Position numbers and translations under genes: made by a program | Shown: positions 1 to 8,278 of the stretch, one piece after another | How positions within the stretch are numbered: the stretch's first letter is position 1 | Layout: each line of letters begins with the position of its first letter | Assembly: GCF_004402015.1 (NCBI RefSeq) | Contig: NZ_SOPW01000005.1 | Location: 62,001 to 126,000 of the forward strand | Source of the DNA: Filobacillus milosensis | GTDB taxonomy: Bacteria; Bacillota; Bacilli; Bacillales; Alkalibacillaceae | Reading direction: 5' to 3' | Length of the DNA stretch: 64,000 nt | Notes under the pieces: generated by a model | What the model saw: the letters and a program-made list of their open reading frames with translations, nothing else | What the model was told of the DNA's origin: nothing | Database searches by the model: none

Positions 1-1
1 T

Positions 2-220
2 ATGCTCGCCGGTTTCTCACCTCGAAAAGCAAAATTCAGCTTATACCTAATGTCAGGCACAGATGAATTACGAGACCTCCTAGAACAATTCGGAAAGCAT
101 AAAACAGGAAAGTCATGCATCTACTTAAATAAACTCGATGATATTGATGAAGACGTATTAAAACAAATGATTCAACGATCAGTTGAGCTTATGAAAAATA
201 ATCACCAAATCATAGAGTAG
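2..220 (+). CDS. DUF1801 (YdhG-like) protein, 5' end cut by window
   Basis: The visible 72 residues match the C-terminal half of DUF1801 proteins: GFSPRKAKFSLYLM, then a glycine/lysine stretch ending KSCIYLNKLDDID, then a helix ending VELMKN. Family members are usually about 130-145 residues, so the start lies upstream of the window; the ATG at position 2 is probably an internal methionine. The biochemical role of the family is not established. The stop codon lies inside the terminator hairpin that follows. Family call is confident, function is not. Confidence 0.75.
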   Translation: MLAGFSPRKAKFSLYLMSGTDELRDLLEQFGKHKTGKSCIYLNKLDDIDEDVLKQMIQRSVELMKNNHQIIE

Positions 221-243
221 CCTCAAGCGGGCTGCTCTTTTTC
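215..243 (+). terminator. Rho-independent terminator of the DUF1801 gene
   Basis: GAGTAGCC pairs with GGCTGCTC (one G-U pair) across a 7-nt loop, followed by a run of six T. The stem contains the stop codon of the upstream gene. Confidence 0.7.
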
Positions 244-279
244 CAATTTCTAAATTTATAACGAAAATTGAGAGGAATT

Positions 280-1054
280 ATGATGAATATACCCAAAGAC
301 ATCCTAAATAAAATTGGAGAAATACAAGCCATAACTGATCCAGAAGAACAAGGCTGTACCTCACAAGTCGCATTTATCAAGACTTCTGAACGTACATATG
401 CACTAAAGACAAGCAAAGACCCACTATTTCGTACTTGGCTAAAAAATGAATCATACATCTTGGAACATCTGAAAGATTTAAATTTACCAACTCCCAAACC
501 TTTTTTATTTATAGAAAAAGATTACGCTTCCTGGCTATTGATGGAGAAACTCCCTGGAAGGACACTAGCTTCCGCATTGAGTGAAGAAAAAGACGAACAA
601 AGGCGAGCGAAGCTAATCTCTGAGTTTGGTGCAGTGGTGGCTCAGGTGCACAGCGCACCTGCCCCGGCAGCGTTGCGTACCGCAACCCAGCCGTGGCTTG
701 AAAGTATGCTCGCAGAAGCCCAGTATAACTTAGAGCACCATGAAGTCGACGGTTCACAACAACTTCTTAACCAGTTGAAAGCGACGCCACCGACCCCAAT
801 AGAACCAACACTCATTCACGGTGATTTAACCGTCGACAACGTTCTTACGGATGGTCGCCAAATCACAGGACATTGACTGGAGTGGAGGTGCTTACGGTGA
901 TCCCCGTTATGACACGGCCATCGCCGTTCGTCCAAAACAAGGAATTTTTCGTTGGCCTCAGGACTGGCACATATTTTTTGAGAGTTATGGCAAAGAACCT
1001 ATTAACCGAAAAGAGTATGATTATTTTGTAGAAGGTTTGTATGAATTTTTTTAA
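280..1054 (+). pseudogene. aminoglycoside phosphotransferase (APH) family kinase, frameshifted
   Basis: The first frame runs from ATG 280 (GAGAGGAATT just upstream) and reads an APH/choline-kinase fold: an ATP-lobe lysine region, LLMEKLPGRTLA, and the catalytic loop HGDLTVDNVL. It stops at 876. The next frame continues directly with IDWSGGAYGDPRYD, the metal-binding motif expected 8-10 residues after the catalytic loop, and runs to 1054. The break is at about 868-878 and needs a net one-base deletion or two-base insertion to repair. Together the pieces give about 258 residues, near full family length, so the lesion looks recent. Such kinases phosphorylate aminoglycosides, macrolides or small alcohols; the substrate cannot be told. 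A sequencing error at the junction would restore an intact gene. Confidence 0.8.
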
Positions 1055-1080
1055 TAAATTATAAGAAAGAAGGAATTAAA

Positions 1081-1485
1081 ATGTCTGAGAAACTAATTCG
1101 TGTAGGAACAACTTATGTACCTGTCAGCAATGTAGAGAGATCTGCTGCTTGGTATGAAAAGACCCTCGGAGCTCAAATCAACTATAAAGATGAATCAAAA
1201 GCAATTATCGATGTAGCTGACCACAGTATGTTTCTGGTTAAGGCTGCTCCAGGTCAAACAAACACATTTCAAGTTGAAAATGGGAACGATCACTTCAATA
1301 TCACATTTGAGGTAGACGGTTATGAAAAACTTCATAGATTACATAATGAATTCTCGCAAAATGATGTTATGGTCGGGCCAATTGAAGATCGTGGACATCC
1401 AGGTAATAACTTTACCTTTCAAGATCCAGATGGAAACCTTTTTGACGTTTGGAGTGAACTTAGCCCGACATTTCAAAATAAATAA
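1081..1485 (+). CDS. VOC (glyoxalase/bleomycin-resistance) family protein
   Basis: 134 residues with the VOC pattern: VPVSNVERSAAWYEKTLG at the N-terminus and FQDPDGNLFDVW near the C-terminus, where the glutamate/aspartate metal-ligand region of the family lies. ATG is preceded by AAGAAGGAA at good spacing. VOC proteins are metal-dependent isomerases, dioxygenases or drug-binding proteins; nothing in the sequence chooses among these. It follows the broken kinase gene by 26 nt and may share its transcript. Ends at a clear terminator. Confidence 0.8.
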   Translation: MSEKLIRVGTTYVPVSNVERSAAWYEKTLGAQINYKDESKAIIDVADHSMFLVKAAPGQTNTFQVENGNDHFNITFEVDGYEKLHRLHNEFSQNDVMVGPIEDRGHPGNNFTFQDPDGNLFDVWSELSPTFQNK

Positions 1486-1490
1486 TATCA

Positions 1491-1520
1491 AAATCTGGAC
1501 CTTGCTCCAGATTTTTTTCT
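1491..1520 (+). terminator. Rho-independent terminator after VOC gene
   Basis: AAATCTGGA and TCCAGATTT pair over a 6-nt loop, followed by a T-rich tract. Confidence 0.85.
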
Positions 1521-1598
1521 TTTATAAAAAAATTTAGGTTTAAAAAACAAATTTTGTGCAAAACATAACTAACTAACTTTTATATAAAGAGGTGAGCG

Positions 1599-2792
1599 AT
1601 GTTGAGTGGTTCAAATGGTTCCAATAATAATATCAAACTAATAACAGCCCCAGGTTTCGCGAATGATATTGTTGACGAAATTAAAGATGAACTACCTTCA
1701 TTGCTGAAAGTTTATATAGATGATTCCTGTGAGTGGGAAATTAATCATGTCACGGATTCTCTTACAGGTTCCACGGGAAATTCACGTCAAATCTTAGAGT
1801 CTATTTTGGAAAATATTAAAGAGGGCGACAAAGATTATCTTATATGCCTTACGGATTTACCACTGTTTCACAATAAAAAAGTAGTGGTGTCTGAAGCTTA
1901 TGAAGAAGAAAATATCGCCATCCTTAGCTTGCCTGGGTTGGGTTCAACTCCAATGGTTAAACGAATACGATCATCTATTATTCAGCTCGTTAGTGAAATG
2001 TACTTTGGAAGTTCGGATCAAGACCGTGAACAAGCAGAGAAACGATTGAAAGATAAGATTAAAGAAGATGGGAAAACTGGTCTGAAATTAGTCGATGGTC
2101 AAATTATTGCAGGGCATAAAGGATTTGAGAAATTCTCTCCAATACGTCGAGAAACACCACAAAACGGTGAGCAAAACATAGATGTACGATTTACAATCCC
2201 TTCTAAAATTTTAGGTGCAATACGAATTTTAACTGGTATGGTAAGAGCGAATCGACCTTGGCGAATGTTTCCCGCATTTGTGAAGGTATTGGTGGTAGCT
2301 TTTGCGACAGGGTCTTATGCAGTGGTTTTTCCAACGATATGGAAGCATACGAGTAATTACGATCTATGGCGCTTGATTACTTTAACTGTTGTAGCAATAC
2401 TAGCTATGATTTTATGGGTTATGGCAGCACATAAGTTATGGGAGAAACCTTATTCTAAAACCAATAATCGCTTAAGAATGTTATACAACATCGCCACATT
2501 ATTTACTTTACTCATTTCAGTTACTTTGTTTTACCTAAACTTATTTTTAATGTTTTTAGTTGCTGTCTTCCTATTCATCCCTTTGGAAACACTGGAACTC
2601 CAAATTGGTGAGTCTGCAACGTATGTTAGTTACATTTATATCGCTTGGACAATCACAAGCTTTGCAACAATCATTGGTGGTTTAGGAACTGCGTTAGAAA
2701 GTGAAGAAACAATTCTTACTGGCACTTACGGCTACAGGCAGCGACAAAGATATGAATACTTGAAAGAGAAAAAAGATGAAGAGGAAGAATAA
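1599..2792 (+). CDS. conserved membrane protein with cytosolic N-terminal half
   Basis: 397 residues from ATG 1599 (RBS AGAGGTGAG). Residues 1-200 are soluble and start with a small alpha/beta-like segment (ITAPGF, YLICLTDLPLF, IAILSLPGLGS). Residues about 215-375 hold four or five hydrophobic segments, including a pair around VATGSYAVVFPT and a very hydrophobic one at LFLMFLVAVFLFIPLE. The C-terminus is charged and ends in EEEE. I do not recognise a named family with certainty. It has its own terminator and no obvious functional neighbour. The N-terminal half may bind a ligand on the cytosolic side; that is inference. Confidence 0.7.
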   Translation: MLSGSNGSNNNIKLITAPGFANDIVDEIKDELPSLLKVYIDDSCEWEINHVTDSLTGSTGNSRQILESILENIKEGDKDYLICLTDLPLFHNKKVVVSEAYEEENIAILSLPGLGSTPMVKRIRSSIIQLVSEMYFGSSDQDREQAEKRLKDKIKEDGKTGLKLVDGQIIAGHKGFEKFSPIRRETPQNGEQNIDVRFTIPSKILGAIRILTGMVRANRPWRMFPAFVKVLVVAFATGSYAVVFPTIWKHTSNYDLWRLITLTVVAILAMILWVMAAHKLWEKPYSKTNNRLRMLYNIATLFTLLISVTLFYLNLFLMFLVAVFLFIPLETLELQIGESATYVSYIYIAWTITSFATIIGGLGTALESEETILTGTYGYRQRQRYEYLKEKKDEEEE

Positions 2793-2804
2793 CGATGCAT
2801 AAGT

Positions 2805-2830
2805 TCTGGCTAAGGCCAGAGCTTTTTTTG
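2805..2830 (+). terminator. Rho-independent terminator
   Basis: TCTGGC and GCCAGA pair across TAAG, followed by GC and seven T. Confidence 0.85.
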
Positions 2831-2867
2831 TTAAAAAAAATATAGTTACTCACTTAATTTATAAGTA

Positions 2868-2972
2868 AACTCCATTATTCCGAGATTCAACTCCATTAAT
2901 CGAGCTCCCAACTCCATTAATCATGTTCAGAACTCAATTAATCACAATAAGCGCTCCATTAATCCAAATCAA
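2868..2972. repeat. phased intergenic array A (5 units, 21-nt period)
   Basis: The core aactccattaatc, with small changes, starts at 2868, 2889, 2910, 2931 and 2952, so every step is exactly 21 nt. The other 8 nt of each unit (for example cgagattc, gagctccc, atgttcag) are unrelated to one another. The array fills most of the 291-nt gap before the efflux gene. It shares its core with the two arrays at 5.1-5.4 kb. Confidence 0.85.
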
Positions 2973-3083
2973 CATCGCACAATGGTCGTTTTTCATAAAT
3001 TTCTCAAACATATTCCTTCGCAAAACGAAATATATTTGTTAAGATGTAATGTTAGCGACTGAATAAAGGGAAGAAGGAATAGT

Positions 3084-4505
3084 ATGTCAGAAGAAAAAGA
3101 ACAACAAGAAGTGAATATTAAACGCGGACCTTTAATGGCCGTGCTTATTTCAGGAGCATTTGTAGCTATTTTAAATCAAACATTACTCGGTACTGCACTA
3201 CCTAAAATTGCAGAAGCACTTGAAATTAACTATGCTTCAGCACAATGGCTGCAGTCGATATTTATGTTAGTAAACGGAATTATGATTCCAGTTACCGCCT
3301 TTTTAATCGGAAGGTTTACAACCCGGGCACTCTTTTTAACCGCTATGGGATCTTTTGCGGTTGGAACGGTTGTCTGTGCGATCTCGCCAACCTTTGAAAC
3401 CCTTATAGTTGGCCGGATTCTACAAGCAGCAGGTGCAGGTATTATGCTTCCACTAATGCAGACGATTATGTTTCTGGTCTATCCACTTGAAAAACGTGGA
3501 GCTGCAATGGGGATGTTCGGGATGGTCATCGCCTTTGCGCCGGCAATAGGCCCGACATTATCGGGGTACCTTGTTGAGCAATTCCCATGGCGTAGTGTGT
3601 TCTACGTGGTATTACCGATCGCGATTATTGACATCATTGTCGCTTATTTTATTTTGAAAAACGTAACAGAGCGGACATTCCCGAAAATGGACCTTACATC
3701 TATTATTCTATCGACTTTGGGTTTCGGTGGACTTTTATATGGATTTAGTATCGCAGGTAACCCTGAAACAGGTTGGGGAAGTCAAAACGTTATTATTTCA
3801 CTCATGATTGGTGGCATTGCGCTAACTTGGTTTATCTCACGCCAGACGAAACTCAAAACACCAATCTTAGAGTTTAAAATCTTTAAATATAAAGTTTTTA
3901 CATTAACGACTGCCATTGGTATGATCATGTTTATGTCCATGATTGGCGGGGCTGTTATTCTCCCGATCATGATGCAAGATATGCTCGGATTCACAGCCTT
4001 CGAATCAGGGCTCATGCTCTTGCCGGGTGCCGCATTAATGGGAATCATGAACCCAATTACCGGTCGACTATTTGATAAGTTCGGTGCAAGGTATTTATCG
4101 ATTATTGGATTATTGTTAGTAATTATTACAACATTCATGTTCACGAACCTAACACCAGCAACAGGTTTCGTTTACTTAGCTGTCGTGAATGCTGCACGCA
4201 TGCTTGGCATCGCCATGGTTATGATGCCTGTTACAACACTTGGCCTTAACCAATTACCTAAGCAACTCATGCCACACGGGACTGCCATGAACAACACCAT
4301 GAGGCAAATGGCCGGAGCAGTCGGAACAGCCTTACTCGTGTCCATCATGGCCAACGAAGCCATACCAGAGCAAGGCGTTGAAGGCGCGCTCCACGGTGTA
4401 AACATGTCGTTTTTAACAGCAGGGATCCTGTCTGTTGTAGGGTGGTTCTTAGCATTCTTTATTAAAAAATCGAGCCCAACCCAAGAAGCACAGCAATCTT
4501 CATAA
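3084..4505 (+). CDS. MFS multidrug efflux pump, DHA2 (14-TM) family, LmrB/EmrB-like
   Basis: 473 residues with the DHA2 pattern: first helix ending ILNQTLLGTALPKIA, motif-A-like IGRFTTRALFL between TM2 and TM3, GRILQAAGAGIMLPL in TM4, and the motif-C-like stretch MVIAFAPAIGPTLSGYLVE in TM5. Length and pattern fit proton-driven drug exporters such as B. subtilis LmrB (lincomycin/puromycin efflux) and the EmrB/QacA group. RBS GGGAAGAAGGA precedes ATG 3084. No TetR- or MarR-type repressor is adjacent, unlike many lmrB loci. Substrate is unknown. It ends with two hairpins, the second a standard terminator. Confidence 0.88.
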   Translation: MSEEKEQQEVNIKRGPLMAVLISGAFVAILNQTLLGTALPKIAEALEINYASAQWLQSIFMLVNGIMIPVTAFLIGRFTTRALFLTAMGSFAVGTVVCAISPTFETLIVGRILQAAGAGIMLPLMQTIMFLVYPLEKRGAAMGMFGMVIAFAPAIGPTLSGYLVEQFPWRSVFYVVLPIAIIDIIVAYFILKNVTERTFPKMDLTSIILSTLGFGGLLYGFSIAGNPETGWGSQNVIISLMIGGIALTWFISRQTKLKTPILEFKIFKYKVFTLTTAIGMIMFMSMIGGAVILPIMMQDMLGFTAFESGLMLLPGAALMGIMNPITGRLFDKFGARYLSIIGLLLVIITTFMFTNLTPATGFVYLAVVNAARMLGIAMVMMPVTTLGLNQLPKQLMPHGTAMNNTMRQMAGAVGTALLVSIMANEAIPEQGVEGALHGVNMSFLTAGILSVVGWFLAFFIKKSSPTQEAQQSS

Positions 4506-4550
4506 GATGTGCCGTTAGCTGAACATGGCTGTATCAAAAGACGAATAAAA

Positions 4551-4580
4551 GCAGATGCGGTGCAATTCTCACGCATCTGC
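4551..4580 (+). other. hairpin downstream of the efflux gene, no U tract
   Basis: GCAGATGCG and CGCATCTGC form a perfect 9-bp stem over a 12-nt loop. No T run follows, so it may protect the mRNA 3' end rather than terminate. Confidence 0.55.
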
Positions 4581-4594
4581 AAGTAGTATATAAG

Positions 4595-4626
4595 AAATAG
4601 CTCTCGTTAAACCGGAGCTATTTTTT
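4595..4626 (+). terminator. Rho-independent terminator of the efflux gene
   Basis: AAATAGCTC pairs with GAGCTATTT over an 11-nt loop, ending in six T. Confidence 0.75.
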
Positions 4627-4760
4627 ACATGATTATCCTAATTATTTTATGGGAAGCGTATTAGATAGAGAATGGTTTAAATTGATGTCCGAAATGTTCC
4701 ATGTTAAACTCAGTAACGCAACATTTAGCAAGGAACGAGTAGCATAGGAGGATCATGGCA

Positions 4761-5021
4761 ATGAAACTAATAGACATCGAAGTAAAAAATGAAACAGGCA
4801 TACGAGCACGTCCAGCGCAACAGCTTGTACAAGAAGCAGCTCGCTTCACTTCTGACATAAAAATTATTAAAGGTGAAAAAGTAGCCGATGCCAAAAGTAT
4901 TTTAGGCGTGATGACTCTAGGAGATGAACCGGGCACAACCATACAGCTTCAAGCAGACGGTGCTGATGAAGATGAAGCAATTGAACGTCTTACTGAAATG
5001 ATCAATAACGAATTAAAATAA
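4761..5021 (+). CDS. Crh/HPr-like protein with Arg at position 15
   Basis: 86 residues, HPr fold. ATG 4761 is chosen because AGGAGGA (4746-4752) lies 8 nt upstream; ATG 4755 would be only 2 nt away. This start also gives family numbering: position 15 lies in GIRARP, where HPr has the phosphorylated His15 (GIHARP) and B. subtilis Crh has Gln15. Here it is Arg, so PEP/enzyme I phosphorylation is not possible at this site. Ser46 (DAKSILGVMTLG) is kept, so HPr kinase could phosphorylate it. The stretch VQEAARFTSD resembles Crh (VQEANRFTSD) more than HPr. Crh-P-Ser46 is a CcpA co-effector in catabolite repression. Usual crh neighbours (yvcJ, yvcK, whiA) are absent; the gene stands alone with its own terminator. 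Confidence 0.85.
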   Translation: MKLIDIEVKNETGIRARPAQQLVQEAARFTSDIKIIKGEKVADAKSILGVMTLGDEPGTTIQLQADGADEDEAIERLTEMINNELK

Positions 5022-5032
5022 TAATTGGGATA

Positions 5033-5058
5033 AACTTGGCCGAGGCCAAGTTTTTTCT
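5033..5058 (+). terminator. Rho-independent terminator of the Crh-like gene
   Basis: AACTTGGC and GCCAAGTT form an 8-bp stem with a CGAG tetraloop, then a T run. Confidence 0.9.
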
Positions 5059-5095
5059 TTGTCTAAATCTATTTGGTGGACAGCTATTTTAGTTA

Positions 5096-5242
5096 AATTT
5101 CAATAATCTACTTTAGAACTCAATTAATTAAGTTTGAAACTCTGTTAATCGGACAGAAAACTCTATTAATTGAGTCTTCAACTCCATTAATAACGAAATC
5201 AACTTAATTATTATTGATCTGCACTTCAATTAAAAATACACT
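5096..5242. repeat. phased intergenic array B1 (7 units, 21-nt period)
   Basis: Cores related to aactccatta start at 5096, 5117, 5138, 5159, 5180, 5201 and 5222, all 21 nt apart. The outer two are degenerate (aatttcaata, cacttcaatt). The variable 8 nt between cores share nothing. Lies between convergent genes. Confidence 0.85.
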
Positions 5243-5310
5243 CATTGGAGCGACGAAGGTTTAGGGTGTGAGAGAGGCTTTTTCAGTGAAATTCGAATAA
5301 ACCTCATCAA

Positions 5311-5425
5311 AACTCCTTTATTCTGGAACTCAACTATGTTAATCGAAAACCAAACTCCATTAATCGAGATTAAAACTCCATTATTCACGCAAACAACTCC
5401 ATTAATCACAACTTAAACTGCAAAT
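5311..5425. repeat. phased intergenic array B2 (6 units, 21-nt period)
   Basis: Cores start at 5311, 5332, 5353, 5374, 5395 and 5416 with an exact 21-nt step; the last is degenerate and abuts the A-tract of the next terminator. Same core as arrays A and B1, but out of phase with B1 by 5 nt. About 70 nt without repeats separates B1 and B2. Together B1 and B2 fill the 448-nt gap between the two convergent genes. Confidence 0.85.
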
Positions 5426-5454
5426 AAAAAACCGCTCGCAACCATGCGAGCGGT
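5424..5454 (-). terminator. Rho-independent terminator of the YjiH-family gene
   Basis: ACCGCTCGCA and TGCGAGCGGT form a 10-bp stem with a 4-nt loop; on the minus strand it is followed by seven T. Confidence 0.9.
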
Positions 5455-5469
5455 GATCCATATAAATTT

Positions 5470-6792
5470 TTAGAAAAGCATATGCGCGATTAAGATAATG
5501 ACTGGTAATGTGATAATTGTACGTAATAAGAAAATAACTATTAATCGCCAGAAGTTAACAGGAACTTTAGATGCTAAAATTACGCCCCCAACTTCTGACA
5601 AGTAGATTAGCTGTGTAACACTTAATGCTGCAACAATGAATCGCGTCATCTCATTAGCAACACCTTCAATCATAAGAGCCGGTAAGAACATATCCGTAAA
5701 ACCAACTAGAATCGTCTCAGCAGCAGCTTGAGCTTCTGGAACTTGTAAGAATTCTAGAATCGGTACGAATGGTGCACCTAACCATGTGAATACTGGAGTG
5801 AACGTCGCCACCATTAAACCAAGTGTACCAATAGCCATAACAATCGGTAGCACACCAAACCACATATCACTAACGTTTTTAGCACCTTCTTTTAGGAAAC
5901 GCCCAAAGCCTGGTGAACGTTTTGCACGGTCAATAGCTTGAGTGTAGCCCCAACTTAATGCATTATAGTTTTCAGGAATATCTTCATTTAATACCTCTTT
6001 TTCTTCAGAATAATAGGTATCAGGAATTCCAGATAAAGGCGGAATACGCGGCATAATAATTGCTGCGACTAAACCAGCTGCAAATATAGTTAAATAAAGC
6101 GGTAAAAACATATGCATTAAACCGACTTGATCGACCACAACAATCGTGAACGTAATTGAAACAACTGAGAATGTCGTACCAATAACGGCAGCTTCACGCT
6201 TTGTATAATAACCATCTTCATATTGACGGCTGGTTAATAGAACACCAATTGTTCCGTCACCTAACCATGAAGCTAAGTTATCGACTGTTGAGCGGCCTGG
6301 TAAAGTGAATACTGGACGCATAATCTTAGTAAATAAGGCCCCAACAAACTCAAGAAGTCCGTAATTTAATAACAGTGGTAAGAAGAATCCAGCAAATAAG
6401 AACACAGCGACTAATGAAGGCATTAAATCATTAAGAATAACTCCTCCTGTGTATTCGTGCCTTATAGCTTCCCAGCCAATGCCGAAGTAAGTAAAAATGA
6501 TAAAGAACATACCTAAAATACGAATTAATAACCAAAAAGTAGATACGCCAAAGACAGCTCCAATAAAGGAGTCTTCAGGAAAACGATGAGGCATTAATTT
6601 AACAACAATAGACATAAGTGCAGAAATCGTAATTAATATTAATGCAACAAATAAAATGTTATCGTCTAATAAATCTTTGAACCAGCCAGCTAATACAGCA
6701 ACTGGTACACTTGTTGAACCATCATAAGGTACGGGTGTAACAAATAAGAAAATACCGATTAATGATAAAATTATAAACTTTAGTTTTGCCAT
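5470..6792 (-). CDS. YjiH-family membrane protein with nucleoside-recognition (Gate) domains
   Basis: 440 residues, about 10-11 hydrophobic helices. Two Gate-type segments are visible: one around GRSTVDNLASWLGDGTIGVL (about 165-185) and one around ETILVGFTDMFLPALMIEG (about 360-380). These glycine/aspartate-rich membrane motifs are shared with concentrative nucleoside transporters and spore-maturation proteins. The layout fits the YjiH family, whose substrate is not established. Transcribed alone, with a strong terminator; an inverted repeat at 6822-6841 sits 30-50 nt upstream of the start and could be an operator. Confidence 0.85.
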   Translation of the reverse strand: MAKLKFIILSLIGIFLFVTPVPYDGSTSVPVAVLAGWFKDLLDDNILFVALILITISALMSIVVKLMPHRFPEDSFIGAVFGVSTFWLLIRILGMFFIIFTYFGIGWEAIRHEYTGGVILNDLMPSLVAVFLFAGFFLPLLLNYGLLEFVGALFTKIMRPVFTLPGRSTVDNLASWLGDGTIGVLLTSRQYEDGYYTKREAAVIGTTFSVVSITFTIVVVDQVGLMHMFLPLYLTIFAAGLVAAIIMPRIPPLSGIPDTYYSEEKEVLNEDIPENYNALSWGYTQAIDRAKRSPGFGRFLKEGAKNVSDMWFGVLPIVMAIGTLGLMVATFTPVFTWLGAPFVPILEFLQVPEAQAAAETILVGFTDMFLPALMIEGVANEMTRFIVAALSVTQLIYLSEVGGVILASKVPVNFWRLIVIFLLRTIITLPVIILIAHMLF

Positions 6793-6821
6793 ATGACTTC
6801 CCTCTTTTCATAAATATACAC

Positions 6822-6841
6822 CGTATTGTATTAACAATACG
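6822..6841. promoter_or_regulatory. inverted repeat upstream of the YjiH-family gene
   Basis: CGTATTGT and ACAATACG are perfect 8-nt arms separated by ATTA, 30-49 nt before the start codon. Position and symmetry suit a dimeric repressor. Binder unknown. Confidence 0.5.
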
Positions 6842-6919
6842 ACCTTAACATGAAAAAACCTTTAAATAAAGAGGACAATCTTTTATTTTAGAGGAAAAAA
6901 TTATCATTCTATAGCGTCT

Positions 6920-7384
6920 TTATAGTCCAGAAGGCTTTAAAATCATTAGAATAAAGATTAAAACACCCATAGTTGAAGCAAGCCAAAATAATCGATTCGC
7001 TTGATAGAACATTTTTTTATATTCGGAAGGTAAAACATCAAGCCTTCCTGTTGTAGGATCTGATAAATAAAGTCTCAATTTTTTAGATTTCGGACCTATA
7101 AAAGCAATAATCAAAATTTGAATCAAAATATACAAAATCAATGTTCCCAATAACCACAATTGTGTAAAAGCTCCCCATTCCCCGATGAAATACAAAATAA
7201 TACCCGTAATAACAGCTAGTGTTCCACCAATCTTAGGGAAAATTTCAAGTTTCTTAAACATTGAAAGTGAACTACGTAATTCCGAAATACTTTGTTCTTT
7301 ACGAAATAATACATGAGCGAAAAAAGTAGGCCCCACACCAATAATTGCAGATAAAATATGAATTAACACAAGTGTTTGATACAT
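6920..7384 (-). CDS. DUF2269-type integral membrane protein
   Basis: 154 residues from the ATG at 7384, chosen because GAGAGGAGGG lies just upstream; an upstream start at 7417 has no RBS. Four hydrophobic helices: an N-terminal one with LIHILSAIIGVGPTFFAHVLF, two central ones (GGTLAVITGIILYFIG; LWLLGTLILYILIQILI) and a C-terminal one. The His/Gly-rich first helix is typical of DUF2269 membrane proteins. Function is not known. Divergent from the sigma factor gene, with about 150 nt between. Confidence 0.7.
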   Translation of the reverse strand: MYQTLVLIHILSAIIGVGPTFFAHVLFRKEQSISELRSSLSMFKKLEIFPKIGGTLAVITGIILYFIGEWGAFTQLWLLGTLILYILIQILIIAFIGPKSKKLRLYLSDPTTGRLDVLPSEYKKMFYQANRLFWLASTMGVLIFILMILKPSGL

Positions 7385-7535
7385 TGTATCCCTCCTCTCT
7401 AGAAATTGACAAACCACCCCAGTAAAATATAGTTAAGATATGTCCAAAACATTCCAAAAAAATTAAATATATTATGATAGATTTCTCCTTTGAATGGCAT
7501 CTGTATATTAAAAGTGAAAAGAGAGGAGGACACAA

Positions 7536-8264
7536 ATGTTGCTCGAACAGTCTAAAGCAAAAGAAGAACAATTTATTGCCGACCTGATTAATGACCAAGC
7601 CTTGATTGCACGTGCGAAACAAGGAGACCCTGAAGCGTTCGGTGAACTCGTCAGCCGTCACCGCGCCAAGGCGTATGGCTGGGCAAGGAAGATGACTCAG
7701 GATACATACATGGCCGAAGATATAGTTCAAGAGGCATTACTACAAGCTTTTTTGAAAATATCAACGCTAATTGATGCTGAAAAATTCATGGCTTGGTTTC
7801 ATCGCATTGTACAAAACCAAGGTCATATGAAATTGAGGCGGGGTGGCCCATATGCCCACGAGCAGCTCTTTAGTGGATTTGCGACTAATAATCAAGAAGT
7901 TGATTGGTCAGATATCGATCACATATTATTTCAACTTAACCAGTCTATTGAACACAGGCCAACCAACAACCCTGTCGAGCAACTGATACGTAAAGAAACA
8001 CTCCAAGGTGTGGCAACATTACTAAATTGTTTAACCGCCCATGAACGCAGCATCTTTGAACAATTCTTTTTCGAACAATTATCACCGAAAGAAATTGCCG
8101 AACTGTTTGAAATGAAGGTAAGCAATATTTATAACGTCATCTCAAGGTCACGTAACAAACTGCAGCGCGAACGTATAAGGGTTGAAGTTAGTGATTACAT
8201 CAAGGAGCGTCAAAATAAAGGCTTATCTACTAAAAAAGTACTCGATTCATCCAAGTTATTGTAA
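7536..8264 (+). CDS. ECF-type RNA polymerase sigma factor
   Basis: 242 residues. Region 2 spans about 20-105 (ARAKQGDPEAFGELVSRH, then AEDIVQEALLQAF, the core-binding and -10 recognition helices). Region 4 spans about 165-215 (LTAHERSIFEQFFFEQLSPK, then a helix-turn-helix ending NVISRSRNKLQRER). RBS GAGAGGAGG precedes ATG 7536. The protein has about 30 residues more than minimal ECF factors, split between the linker and C-terminus. No membrane anti-sigma factor is adjacent; the next gene, 14 nt downstream, encodes a soluble BtrH-like protein and is probably co-transcribed, so that protein may be the target or the regulator. Confidence 0.85.
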   Translation: MLLEQSKAKEEQFIADLINDQALIARAKQGDPEAFGELVSRHRAKAYGWARKMTQDTYMAEDIVQEALLQAFLKISTLIDAEKFMAWFHRIVQNQGHMKLRRGGPYAHEQLFSGFATNNQEVDWSDIDHILFQLNQSIEHRPTNNPVEQLIRKETLQGVATLLNCLTAHERSIFEQFFFEQLSPKEIAELFEMKVSNIYNVISRSRNKLQRERIRVEVSDYIKERQNKGLSTKKVLDSSKLL

Positions 8265-8278
8265 AGGGGAAATGAAAT

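Noticed and set aside
2868-5425. Arrays A/B as CRISPR
   Set aside because: Repeat core is only about 13 nt with 8-nt variable parts, the cores are degenerate and no cas genes are present.
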